From Bradyrhizobium sp. Ec3.3 (GTDB lineage: Bacteria > Pseudomonadota > Alphaproteobacteria > Rhizobiales > Xanthobacteraceae), in the NCBI RefSeq assembly GCF_000472925.1, contig NZ_AXAS01000008.1, forward strand, positions 102,501 through 166,500: a DNA stretch of 64,000 nucleotides, read 5' to 3'. Of the stretch, positions 17,637 through 26,261 are shown piece after piece (position 1 is the first letter of the stretch; each line of letters starts with the position of its first letter). The notes below the pieces were generated by a model. It was not told the origin of the DNA. It saw only the letters and a list, made by a program, of their open reading frames with translations, and searched no databases. A program made the translations under genes and the position numbers.

Positions 17637-19235
17637 TCACCGCATCTCCGCCCTGATCATATCCGCGGCCTTCTCGCCGATCATGATGGTCGGTGCGTTG
17701 GTGTTGCCGCCGATCAGCGTCGGCATGATCGAGGCATCGACGACGCGCAGGGCCTCGAGGCCATGCAGCCTGAGCTTCGGATCGACCACGGCGAGCGGAT
17801 CGGTGCCCATCTTGCAGGTGCCGACGGGGTGATAGACCGTGTCCACGCGGGCGCGCAGAATGTTGCGGATGTCGTCGTCGGTGCGCACGTTGGCGGTGAA
17901 GACGTCCTTCTGCTGGAGCGCGCGCAGCGCCGGCGCCTCCATCAGGCGGCGCGTGGTCTTGAAGCCGGCGACCATGCTCTCGAGATCTTCTTCCTCGCCG
18001 AGAAAATTCGGATCGATCAGCGGGGCCTGCATAGCATCACTGCTTGCAAGCGACACGCTGCCGCGGCTCTTCGGCCTGAGCAGGCAGACATGGCAGGAGA
18101 AGCCGGTGCCGCCGTGGCGCTTGCGGCCGTGGTCGTCGACCATGGCCATGCCGAAATGCAGCTGGATGTCGGGAATGTCGAGATCGGGCCGCGTCTTCAG
18201 GAAGCCGCCGCATTCGGCGAAGTTGGAGGTGAGGGGGCCTCGCCGCTCCTTGCGATATTGCAGGATGGCGCGGATCAGGCGCGGCATGCCCTTCAGCGAG
18301 ATGCCGGCAAAATTCGGGTTGTCGGACATGTAGCCGAAAATGAAGTCAGGATGGTCCTGAAGGTTCTGGCCGACGCCCGGTAAATGATGCACGTTCGCGA
18401 TGCCGTGCTCACGAAGCGCGGCTGTATCGCCGACGCCTGACAGCATGAGCAGGTGAGGCGACTGGAACGCTCCGGCGGCCAAGATCACCTCGCGTCGCGC
18501 GCGCAGCTGCTTCAACTCCTTGCCCTGCCGGTATTCGACGCCGACAGCACGCTTGCCCTCGAACAGGATCCGCATCGCATGCGCCCCTGTCTCGACGCGC
18601 AAATTCGCGCGCCTGTTCATGTGGGGATGAACATAGGCACGCGCCGCGCTCCAGCGCTCGCCGTTCTTCTGCGTCACCTGGTAGATGCCGAGGCCTTCAT
18701 GATCGTCGGCGTTGAAATCCTCGCGGATGCGGAATTGCGCTTCCTGCGCGGCCTGCAAGAAGGTCTGCTGGACCGGATTGCCGGAGCGCAAGCGATTGAC
18801 CGCGAGCGGGCCGCCCTTGCCGTGATATTCGCCGCCGAAATCGGCGTTGTCTTCCGAGCGTTTGAAATAGGGCAGCACGTCGGCATACGCCCAGCCGGTG
18901 TTGCCGAGCGAGGCCCAGTGGTTGTAGTCCCAGCGGTGGCCGCGGATATAGACCATGGCGTTGATCGCGGAGGAGCCGCCGAGCCCCTTGCCGCGCGGCT
19001 GATAGCCGATGCGGCCGTTCAGCCCCTTCTGCGGCACGGTGTCGAAGGCCCAGTTGTTGACGGTGCCTGCCACCATCAGCACCAGCGCGCCGGGCGTGGT
19101 GACGACCCAGTTGTCGCAACGGCCGCCGGCATCGAGCAGCGCGACCGAGGTCTGCCCGTCCTCTGAGAGCCGTCCCGCCACCGCGCAGCCGCCTGAGCCC
19201 GCGCCCACGACGACGAAATCGAATGTGTCAGTCAT
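17637..19235 (-). CDS. GMC-family FAD-dependent oxidoreductase (choline/alcohol dehydrogenase-like)
   Basis: The start MTDTFDFVVVGAGSGG at 19235 has a strong AGGGGGAACAACA ribosome-binding region and gives 532 residues. The FAD-binding GAGSGGCAVAGRL motif, GMC signature 1 (PRGKGLGGSSAINAMVYIRGH) and signature 2 (GAFQSPHLLMLSGVG) are clear. The C-terminal catalytic His region contains VYHPVGTCKMG. Relatives oxidise choline, polyethylene glycol or aliphatic alcohols. No betB or betI homologue is near, so a choline role is not supported. It is transcribed toward the SDR gene. Confidence 0.93.
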   Translation of the reverse strand: MTDTFDFVVVGAGSGGCAVAGRLSEDGQTSVALLDAGGRCDNWVVTTPGALVLMVAGTVNNWAFDTVPQKGLNGRIGYQPRGKGLGGSSAINAMVYIRGHRWDYNHWASLGNTGWAYADVLPYFKRSEDNADFGGEYHGKGGPLAVNRLRSGNPVQQTFLQAAQEAQFRIREDFNADDHEGLGIYQVTQKNGERWSAARAYVHPHMNRRANLRVETGAHAMRILFEGKRAVGVEYRQGKELKQLRARREVILAAGAFQSPHLLMLSGVGDTAALREHGIANVHHLPGVGQNLQDHPDFIFGYMSDNPNFAGISLKGMPRLIRAILQYRKERRGPLTSNFAECGGFLKTRPDLDIPDIQLHFGMAMVDDHGRKRHGGTGFSCHVCLLRPKSRGSVSLASSDAMQAPLIDPNFLGEEEDLESMVAGFKTTRRLMEAPALRALQQKDVFTANVRTDDDIRNILRARVDTVYHPVGTCKMGTDPLAVVDPKLRLHGLEALRVVDASIMPTLIGGNTNAPTIMIGEKAADMIRAEMR

Positions 19236-19265
19236 TGTTGTTCCCCCTGCAGTTTTCTTTTCCTT

Positions 19266-19389
19266 GTCATTCCCGGGCGATGCGAAGCATCGAGCTATGA
19301 TGCGAAATTGCGCATCTGAGAATCCATTCATCCGCGTCACGTGTTGCGAAATGGATTCCGGGCGCGCGCTACGCGTGCCCCGGAATGAC
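19266..19389. repeat. Intergenic palindromic repeat, family B (copy 2)
   Basis: It begins GTCATTCCCGGGCGATGCGA, contains ATTGCGCATCTGAG and a nested GCGCGCTACGCGTGC hairpin, and ends CCCCGGAATGAC. The ends match those of the copy at 3250-3349. Confidence 0.75.
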
Positions 19390-19778
19390 GATGCGGGCCT
19401 CAGCTTGCTGAAGGCCCTAAAGCCCGATTCGCCCGACTGGCGCCGCTGCCGGAGGCGCCGACGACGCCCATCGGCTGGTTGACATGGCGTTTCCCCGTTA
19501 TCTTGTTGCCACAGGCTGGCCCTTTGCGGAACTTATGGCAAGTGCTGGCTTTTTCGGCCCGTTACGGGTGCATTTGGCCTGTCATAAAGTCGAAAAAAAC
19601 GTCCCGCCGGGCCTTTCCAAAGCGGACGGCGGTTGATACATAGCCCTCGCACCCGACGGGCTTTGCCTCGGGGTTGCCTTCCAAGGAAGCCTTTGGGACG
19701 CGAAAGCAAGCCACGCCACGCGCGCTGGTCCGCATTCACCGTCTCAGGTCGTCTTCGGGGGGCGTTGCAAAAGTTTAA
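19390..19778. other. Gene-free stretch upstream of the tRNA gene
   Basis: About 390 bp between the family B repeat and the tRNA contain no convincing reading frame: codon use is irregular and no ribosome-binding sequence is paired with a plausible start. CCCGCCGGGCC and GGCTTTGCCTCGGGGTTGCC could fold, and AACGTCCCGCCGGGCC follows an A-tract. The tRNA promoter presumably lies here, but I could not place it with confidence. Confidence 0.5.
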
Positions 19779-19855
<77 letters not shown>

Positions 19856-19882
19856 AGTTCGGACTTTGCCGGTTCCGATGTG

Positions 19883-19919
19883 AAAATGGCCCGCTTTCCA
19901 AGCGGGCCATTTTTGTTTT
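19883..19919 (+). terminator. Rho-independent terminator of the initiator tRNA gene
   Basis: AAAATGGCCCGCTT, a TCC loop and AAGCGGGCCATTTT form a 14-bp stem followed by TTTTGTTTT-type U-rich RNA. It starts 27 nt after the tRNA. Reading from the other strand it could also serve the lodB-like gene ending at 19951, because the stem is flanked by A residues on the left. Confidence 0.88.
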
Positions 19920-19950
19920 GACCGACAGGCGGCTTGGAGCGTGCCGTTAG

Positions 19951-21057
19951 TTACGCCTCGAGGTCAGACGAGATGGTCTCAAGCGAAATGTCGTTGCGTC
20001 GCTGCCAGAAGGGCGCGTCGGGAAAGCGACGTTCGGATGCATACATTGCGCGCTGCGTGGCCAGGTAGGATGCGATCCCCTCCAGAAACTGTCGCTCGTA
20101 GCGCCGGGATGCCGTTGTGTCCCCCGCCAGCGCACCGGCTACACTCTCGGCAGCCTGAATGCCGCTCCACAGCGCGATAGCAAGGCCATTCGCTCCCAGC
20201 GGATCGAGCGCAGTCGCGGCATCGCCCGCCCGGACAATGCGATGGTCGATCATCCCTGACATGGTGGTGGTGCTCGCCGGCGCGAACTTGAGCTGCGCGC
20301 ACGCAGCCACGTCGATCCCCAGGCTCGTCACGCGTGCCGAGATCGCATGAGTGTGCGAAACCATGTCGGCCCACAAGGTCATGTCCTTGCGCAGGCCCGC
20401 CGGGAGCAAGTCCGAATCCGTAAAGAAGCAGAGCAGGATGCGGCCACCTGGCAGCATGGACATGTACCACCATCCCGCCGCCACAGCCTCGACAAGCGTC
20501 GCCGGCACGGCTTCGACATCTTGCTCGAGCTCGAAAATGCCATAGCAGGCCACGAGCTTGTCCAGACGGCGAAGCGGCGCTTCGCCCCCGGATGTGACCG
20601 AGGCGCGGCCGGAGCAATCGATCACGAACTCGGCTTCGATCGAGGAGCCATCGGCAAGATCGACAACGACGTGGTCCGGTGCCCGCGAGAGCCGTCGGGC
20701 CTCGGCGCATTGCCGCGCGAGGCCGTCGGCGTCGAGCGTCCGGGCCATGCGGGTCTCTAACCGCTGCCGGTCGATATGCCAGCCCGACGCTCCCTCCTGG
20801 TGAAACGCATTCCGCCGCAATATGGCGCTGCCCCACACCGAATAGCGCCCCTGACAGGCGATCGCAGTCTCCGCGTCGAGCAAGCCAAGCCAGCCGAGAC
20901 TCTCGAGATGGGGAGAGGCGCGAAATGAAAGCGTTTCGCCGCGATTGGCGACGTCATGACCGGGCGCAATGAGAAGCGGACGGCATCCCCGCCTGAGCAG
21001 GGTGCGGGCACAGGCCATCCCTGCCATTCCCGCGCCCAGGATCGCGACCTGGTGCAT
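19951..21057 (-). CDS. LodB-like FAD-dependent protein (maturation partner of LodA-like oxidase)
   Basis: This 368-residue flavoprotein has the N-terminal Rossmann motif AILGAGMAGMACA, a mid-chain FVIDCSGR segment, and a halogenase-like AGDAATALDPLGANGL near residue 275. These features fit the flavoprotein-monooxygenase/tryptophan-halogenase superfamily to which LodB and GoxB belong. In known systems this partner is required to build the cysteine tryptophylquinone cofactor inside the LodA-type oxidase. Its start follows the LodA-like stop by six bases, so the two are translated from one message. No signal peptide is seen, so maturation would occur in the cytoplasm. Confidence 0.82.
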   Translation of the reverse strand: MHQVAILGAGMAGMACARTLLRRGCRPLLIAPGHDVANRGETLSFRASPHLESLGWLGLLDAETAIACQGRYSVWGSAILRRNAFHQEGASGWHIDRQRLETRMARTLDADGLARQCAEARRLSRAPDHVVVDLADGSSIEAEFVIDCSGRASVTSGGEAPLRRLDKLVACYGIFELEQDVEAVPATLVEAVAAGWWYMSMLPGGRILLCFFTDSDLLPAGLRKDMTLWADMVSHTHAISARVTSLGIDVAACAQLKFAPASTTTMSGMIDHRIVRAGDAATALDPLGANGLAIALWSGIQAAESVAGALAGDTTASRRYERQFLEGIASYLATQRAMYASERRFPDAPFWQRRNDISLETISSDLEA

Positions 21058-21063
21058 GCGCGC

Positions 21064-23028
21064 CTAGGTGCGGTCTTTGATCGCGGAAAGATCCAGTGTG
21101 CCGCGCTGCACTTCGACGAAGACGTCCTTGGGAATGCCCGGGACGTCCTTCGGTCCGACGCGGCGCACGACGACGCCCATTTGCGTCCATAGCGCGATCA
21201 TTCGCCGCAATCCGTCGGTGTAGCTGGCCTCGACATGCAGGCCGATGCCGGCCGCACCGCGCGACCAGGCAACCCGCGCGTGATAGAAGCGCAGCCGCTC
21301 TTCCGCCGAGAGGTCCGCGCGCATCATCTGCTTGTAGAAACCTTCCGGCAGGACGTCGACGGGAAGCAGCGCAGGCCACCACACCGGTGTCGGGAAACCG
21401 TCGGCCGTCAGCACGGACTGGCAGCTGAATGCATCGCCCTGCCAGGGAACGCCCATCCATCGCGTGAGATCGCCCGGCGCCTGCGGCCCCACCGGTGCGC
21501 CATCGTTCTTCCGATCGGGATGACCGGCGAAGACATTCTGCGGGTTGAGCTGCAATCCGACATCCTGCACGAGGCTCTTCCGCGTCGAGATCGCGATGCG
21601 GAAGGGGAGCGGAGTTTCCGTCGTGGACCGATACAGCGCGGCATGGCGGATCGGCCATGTGATCTCGACGCCCGGATGGAATGCACCACCCGAGCAGGCA
21701 TCCAATGCCGCACGCGTGAGCGCCTCCGGCCGGAGCGACAATGGCATGTCGTCGAGCTTCTCGACCGCGTTGGCGGCCGCGTCGTTGAGGTCGTCGGTGA
21801 ATTCGCCTTTGGCCCAGCGGATCAGGATCTGGTACTGGGTCGGCGTCAGCGTGAGCCAGCCGGTCGGGCTTCCCGGGAAGTTGACGCCATCCCCGAGCAT
21901 CGGAGGCAGCGCGTCGGAGCGCCGGTCTTCGCCGCCGGGCTTGCGGAATGCGGCCAGAACCTTTTCGCGCGCGGGACGCGCTTTCTCCGCGGGGTCCGCA
22001 AGCGACTGGACGACGGCGGGATCGGACAGGTCGTCGAGATCGGTCCAGGCCTTGCTGAGATAGGATGCCTGTACGATCCATTGCATCATGCCGGCGCGCC
22101 GCAGGATCGGAAGCACGTCCCGGCGGAACGACACCGCAGCGGACAGTGGCTTCAGGTGTCCGGACGCGATCATCGCTTCCCGTGCCGCGTCGTAGAGGCT
22201 GACGATCGGCTCGATCTGCGGCGCGAATTTCGGACCGCAGCAGACCACCCAGGCCGGCTCGCAGGCCATGTCCGCGCCGCCGAGGCGGACGCTGGCCTTC
22301 ACCCAGCCGTCACACCAGTCGTCATGCCACCCGTCATTGTTGGTGAAGTCGCGCACCGGATTCTGCGGCAGGGCAGAATTGGAGATGCCGTCGGCAGGAA
22401 AAACCAAGAGCCGCCCGGCCTCGTCGGTGCGCAGATGACCGAGCGTCACCGGCATCGTCTTCCAGAACTTACCCGCCATGCGATAGGCCGCGTCACGGCC
22501 GTCGGCGTTCTTCGAAGCACCGTCGATCCGGACGGGACCGGCGTCGATCACCAGCATTTCTTCGCGGTGGGCCGGCTCGATGGCGGCATTGCGCAACGCG
22601 CCGGGAATGCCCGGCGCATTGTCGCCGCCGTCCATTGCGTTCGAATAGCCGTACCAGGCCGCCTTGCTGTTCGCCACATAAACGGTCCATCGCAGGCCGT
22701 CAGCCTCGCCGAGCTCGCGCACGACGCGTCCCTGATCGTCATAGCCGTACACGCGAAAGCGCTGGACCTGCTTCTTGATGCGGCTCGGTCCCTGCTTGAA
22801 TCCGCCCGCAGGCTCGTTCATCAGGCCCGGCACTTCAGGCGCGAGGAACCATTCATCGCCATTGCCGACGCGCGAAAAGCCGATCGCCGGGAAAATCGCC
22901 GCGCGCACGATGGCTGTTCCGGCAGGCGCCTGCGCCTGCGCCAGCGCCGGCAACACGGCCGCCCTGAAAAGCGCAGGCGCTGCAAAACCGACGGCGGATG
23001 CGCTGATCAGGAAGTCACGGCGTTTCAT
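21064..23028 (-). CDS. LodA/GoxA-like CTQ-dependent amino-acid oxidase with Tat signal
   Basis: This 654-residue protein starts MKRRDFLISASAVG, a twin-arginine signal. Two conserved LodA-family landmarks are visible: LDACSGGAFHPGVE with C445, and LTRWMGVPWQGDAFSC with W529. These are the expected partners of the cysteine tryptophylquinone crosslink (Cys516 and Trp581 in LodA, from memory). Other family segments are YGYSNAMDGGDNAPGIPG and PAWVVCCGPKFAP. LodA oxidises lysine and GoxA oxidises glycine, releasing hydrogen peroxide that kills competitors. The amino-acid substrate here is not readable. The LodB-like gene follows after six bases. Confidence 0.85.
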   Translation of the reverse strand: MKRRDFLISASAVGFAAPALFRAAVLPALAQAQAPAGTAIVRAAIFPAIGFSRVGNGDEWFLAPEVPGLMNEPAGGFKQGPSRIKKQVQRFRVYGYDDQGRVVRELGEADGLRWTVYVANSKAAWYGYSNAMDGGDNAPGIPGALRNAAIEPAHREEMLVIDAGPVRIDGASKNADGRDAAYRMAGKFWKTMPVTLGHLRTDEAGRLLVFPADGISNSALPQNPVRDFTNNDGWHDDWCDGWVKASVRLGGADMACEPAWVVCCGPKFAPQIEPIVSLYDAAREAMIASGHLKPLSAAVSFRRDVLPILRRAGMMQWIVQASYLSKAWTDLDDLSDPAVVQSLADPAEKARPAREKVLAAFRKPGGEDRRSDALPPMLGDGVNFPGSPTGWLTLTPTQYQILIRWAKGEFTDDLNDAAANAVEKLDDMPLSLRPEALTRAALDACSGGAFHPGVEITWPIRHAALYRSTTETPLPFRIAISTRKSLVQDVGLQLNPQNVFAGHPDRKNDGAPVGPQAPGDLTRWMGVPWQGDAFSCQSVLTADGFPTPVWWPALLPVDVLPEGFYKQMMRADLSAEERLRFYHARVAWSRGAAGIGLHVEASYTDGLRRMIALWTQMGVVVRRVGPKDVPGIPKDVFVEVQRGTLDLSAIKDRT

Positions 23029-23292
23029 GAGCGAATGTCTCCGGTTGATGACCCACGAAGATTCATGGAGCGATCACTAGGTAGAAATCTTTAACGCGTG
23101 GTTGTCTCGCGTTGCAGCTCTCCAAAGAAGCAACCTTGGGTGCCTTCCGTCGCGCACCAGAGCTTTCTTGTTGCCGAATGTTGCTGGCGGCCCCGCCCGC
23201 CAAGAGCAGTCACCTATCGGACATCTTTAGGACACTCATTTTTTGGAGTACCCAGCCGTATCGAAAACCAATGGCGCAGGGAGTACGGAGCG

Positions 23293-23784
23293 TTGGTACG
23301 AATTGGCTGTTACAGGCGGCAGATAGGAGCGGCGGTCCTTGGCTGTCTGCTGCTGGCATCGTCGCATGCGAGCGCAACAATCGATGGTCTTGCCGGGACC
23401 TGGTCCGGGAACGGTTCCATGAAGCTCTCGGAAGGGGGCCGCGAACGAATTCGCTGCAAGGCAAGCTACGTGGTCAAGAAGCCCGAAAAATCCATGAACT
23501 TCGAGCTGAAATGCGCGAGCGATGCCTACAAGATGCTGCTGTCCGCCCAGATCGAGCAGGACGGCTCCACGATTTCGGGCAACTGGTTTGAAAGCGAGTA
23601 TCGCCAGGGCGGCAAGATCACCGGGAAGAGCTCGGATGGACTTGTCGAAGCAAGGATCGAAGGCAACACCGTCGCCGCTTTCGTGACCATTCGAACCAAG
23701 GCCAACCATCAGTCCTTCGCGCTGGAATCGCCGGGCGCCTGGGCCTCCGAAGTTTCCGTCGAGCTGGACCGGGTCAGCAACTGA
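23293..23784 (+). CDS. Hypothetical exported protein
   Basis: I place the start at the TTG at 23293, nine bases after AGGGAG, giving 163 residues with a basic-hydrophobic signal (RRQIGAAVLGCLLLASSHASA). A start at 23098 would add about 65 residues of low-quality translation before the signal. The mature part opens TIDGLAGTWSGNGSMKLSEG, followed by a Cys pair (IRCKASYVVKK ... ELKCASD) and alternating strands ending SVELDRVSN. This is consistent with a small lipocalin-like or beta-barrel periplasmic protein. I do not recognise a named family with certainty. It is divergent from the LodA-like gene. Confidence 0.7.
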   Translation: MVRIGCYRRQIGAAVLGCLLLASSHASATIDGLAGTWSGNGSMKLSEGGRERIRCKASYVVKKPEKSMNFELKCASDAYKMLLSAQIEQDGSTISGNWFESEYRQGGKITGKSSDGLVEARIEGNTVAAFVTIRTKANHQSFALESPGAWASEVSVELDRVSN

Positions 23785-24110
23785 ACTGGGAGCCGTCGCG
23801 CGCCCGCTGCTCCCGGTGTTGATCGCGGGATGCCTTACCCCACCACCTGCGCCCTCGCGTCCCCCTGTGCGGGGAACGCGCACGACCCTGCACGCCGTCG
23901 CCCCGGACGTTTTGCCGCAAGTGATCCAGTTCACACCTGCTGTGACGGTCCTTGCTGTACCCTAAGGTTGCATTTGTAGAACGCCCATTTCGAGCAAGGC
24001 CTTAAGTCGCACGGGCTGGATTGCCCACGCGGCGCGCAGTTTTTTAAACGAGCGCATCCCCTGTCTCGGGTCCGTGCCGTGGCTGACGAGCAGGCGATGG
24101 AGGGGGCAGC
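23785..24110. other. Intergenic stretch, no gene seen
   Basis: This 326-bp gap separates the hypothetical exported protein from the M15/GH108 fusion gene. Short open frames exist on both strands, but none has a ribosome-binding sequence or typical composition. An A/T-richer patch at about 23945-23985 may hold the promoter of the next gene. Confidence 0.4.
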
Positions 24111-26189
24111 ATGAGCGAATCGACCGCCCAGCAGCGCGTAAACTGGAAGACCTTCGAGTGCAACCAGCACGCGATGGTCCGCATCTCCTTCGGTCCCGAC
24201 GAGATCCTCGTCGCGCCCCCGACGGCTGACGCCTGGCAGGCGCTGGCGATGGTGCTAGCGGCCAATGGCTACAACATCAGGACGACCGATACCGACAGCT
24301 ACAATTGCCGCGCCATTACCGGCGGCAGCGAGAAAAGCCTGCACGCCTACGGCATTGCACTCGACGTCAACTGGACGACGAACCCGTACAAGGAGACCTC
24401 GGACCAGCGCAAGGTCCGCTTTTCCGACCAGCCGACGCAGGATCTGCGCGCCCAGGACGTCAAGCGCAACCTTGCCGACACCGACATGACCCAGGCCATG
24501 ATCGACGATGTGCTTGCGATCAGGACGGTCAACAAGAAGCGGGTGTTCGAGTGGGGCGGCAACTGGATCAACATCAAGGACACCATGCATTTCGAGATCG
24601 ACGTGAAACCCGACGATCTCGCGACGGGCATCGACTGGAGCTCCGTGAAGGGGCTAGTCAATGGCCGGCCGGTGCCAGGACGGCTGATGGAAACGCGCGG
24701 CGGCGGGACGCCCCTGCAAGGCGACATCGCACTCGGAAACTTCGAGAAGGTGCACGCCCTGATCGAGAAATGGGAGGGCGGCTACACCAACCATCCGCGC
24801 GATCCCGGCGGCCCGACCAACATGGGCATTACGCAGAAGGACCTGTCGGCCTGGCGGCACGCGCCGGTCACCGCCGATGACGTGCGAAACCTCACGCGGG
24901 ACGAAGCGCTGCAGATCTTCCGCGCCAACTACTGGACGCCGGTGCATGGCGACGAGATCCCGCTGCCGGCCGCCCAGGTCGTCTACAACACGGCCGTGCT
25001 GAGCGGGACGACGCGCGGCATCCGTTTGCTGCAGCAGACGCTGGCCCGTGGGCAGAATGGGCTCGCTCTGGACGGACACATGAATTCGCCCACCATAGAT
25101 GCCTGCCTTGCCGCCGATCAGAAAATGCTCGTCGAGGACTATTGCTCGGCTTACGAATCCTATCTGCGCAGCCTTCCCATCTTCGACACGTTCGGCCGCG
25201 GCTGGCTCAACCGGCTCAATGAGATCCGGCAGACCGCGCTCGGATGGGCGGAAGCGCCAGAGGTCGGTCTGGACGTCGTGCCGCAGCGGGAGCTGCAGAC
25301 GACGCCCGTCCTGGGGGCGACCGAACTCAGGTTCGGCGACAAGGGCACGCTGGTCGAGGGCCTGCAGCGCAAGCTGACGGAGCTTGGCTATCCGCTGGGC
25401 GAGATCGACGGCCAGTTCGGCACGCTGACGCGCGAGGCGCTGCTGGCGTTCCAGGCCGACAACAACGTTTCTCCGACCGGCGTCCTCGATCCGGCCACCC
25501 AGGTCGCGTTCGCCCGGCCGCAGCCGCGACCGCTCTCGCGCGATCGCCTCTCGGCGACATCAGACGATCTGCGGGCGAGCGGCTCGCAGACGATCAAGGC
25601 CGCTGACAGCACCAAGATCACCGGCTGGATCTCCTCGATCCTCGGCGCGCTCGGCATCGGCAACAGCGCCGCGGTCCAGGTGATCAACAACAACGTTGCG
25701 ACGCCCCCGGCGCCTAATCTTTCCCAATTCCTGGCGGAAGTGCAGAAGCTGTTGACGTCACCGCAGCTGCGTGCCGATCCGGCGAACACCCAGCAGGTGC
25801 TCGATGCCGCCAAGCAGCTGCAGAATTTCAACGTCAAGCAGCTGCTGTCGCCGGAAAATATCCAGATCCTCGACAATCTCCGCGGACTGATCCCCGCCAA
25901 TGTCATCAGCTCAAATCCGGCACTCGCCAATTTCTTTCAGATCGTCGACGGCGCGCACGGGTTCACCCAGTTCCATACCATCTTCGACGCCTTGCCCGGG
26001 ATGTTCGCCAACGACTCGACGCTTCAGCTCTTGTCGAAGGGACTGGCGGCCGTGGCCGGCAGCGTGATCCCGGGCTTCGGCGGATCGCTGGCGACGCTCG
26101 CGATTGGCCTTGCCGCCAACTACTTCAGCAATCGCGTCATTGAGGCCCGCACGCGCGACCACGTCACGGGCGCCAACACGAACCGATGA
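24111..26189 (+). CDS. Multidomain peptidoglycan hydrolase: M15-like peptidase + GH108 muramidase + PG-binding + novel C-terminal module
   Basis: The 692-residue protein has four parts. Residues 17-165 resemble an M15 D-Ala-D-Ala peptidase with H78 and D85 (SLHAYGIALDVN) and H160 (DTMHFEID) as zinc ligands. Residues 208-375 are a GH108-type lysozyme domain with the EGGY catalytic motif at E222 and the PGGPTNMGIT loop. Residues 405-468 are a peptidoglycan-binding helical repeat (EGLQRKLTELGYPLGEIDGQFG). Residues 478-692 are a module shared with the next gene, ending in a glycine-rich hydrophobic segment and HVTGANTNR. No signal peptide is visible, as in phage endolysins, but no phage genes are near. 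Confidence 0.85.
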   Translation: MSESTAQQRVNWKTFECNQHAMVRISFGPDEILVAPPTADAWQALAMVLAANGYNIRTTDTDSYNCRAITGGSEKSLHAYGIALDVNWTTNPYKETSDQRKVRFSDQPTQDLRAQDVKRNLADTDMTQAMIDDVLAIRTVNKKRVFEWGGNWINIKDTMHFEIDVKPDDLATGIDWSSVKGLVNGRPVPGRLMETRGGGTPLQGDIALGNFEKVHALIEKWEGGYTNHPRDPGGPTNMGITQKDLSAWRHAPVTADDVRNLTRDEALQIFRANYWTPVHGDEIPLPAAQVVYNTAVLSGTTRGIRLLQQTLARGQNGLALDGHMNSPTIDACLAADQKMLVEDYCSAYESYLRSLPIFDTFGRGWLNRLNEIRQTALGWAEAPEVGLDVVPQRELQTTPVLGATELRFGDKGTLVEGLQRKLTELGYPLGEIDGQFGTLTREALLAFQADNNVSPTGVLDPATQVAFARPQPRPLSRDRLSATSDDLRASGSQTIKAADSTKITGWISSILGALGIGNSAAVQVINNNVATPPAPNLSQFLAEVQKLLTSPQLRADPANTQQVLDAAKQLQNFNVKQLLSPENIQILDNLRGLIPANVISSNPALANFFQIVDGAHGFTQFHTIFDALPGMFANDSTLQLLSKGLAAVAGSVIPGFGGSLATLAIGLAANYFSNRVIEARTRDHVTGANTNR

Positions 26190-26261
26190 CCATGAACGAC
26201 ACTCACCCAGACCCTCATGTGTCGGCCGCAACGGCCAATCCGTCCAACTCGGGGGCGAGCC

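Noticed and set aside
17448..18383. 311-codon plus-strand frame next to the SDR gene
   Set aside because: It starts in a family A repeat and then runs antisense to the GMC oxidoreductase; no coding signature.
17637..19235. Choline dehydrogenase (betA)
   Set aside because: The GMC motifs fit, but no betaine aldehyde dehydrogenase, betI or choline transporter gene is nearby, so I kept the general family name.
21235..23094. 619-codon open frame on the plus strand
   Set aside because: Antisense to the LodA-like gene, which carries a Tat signal and conserved CTQ residues. The plus-strand translation has no recognisable feature.
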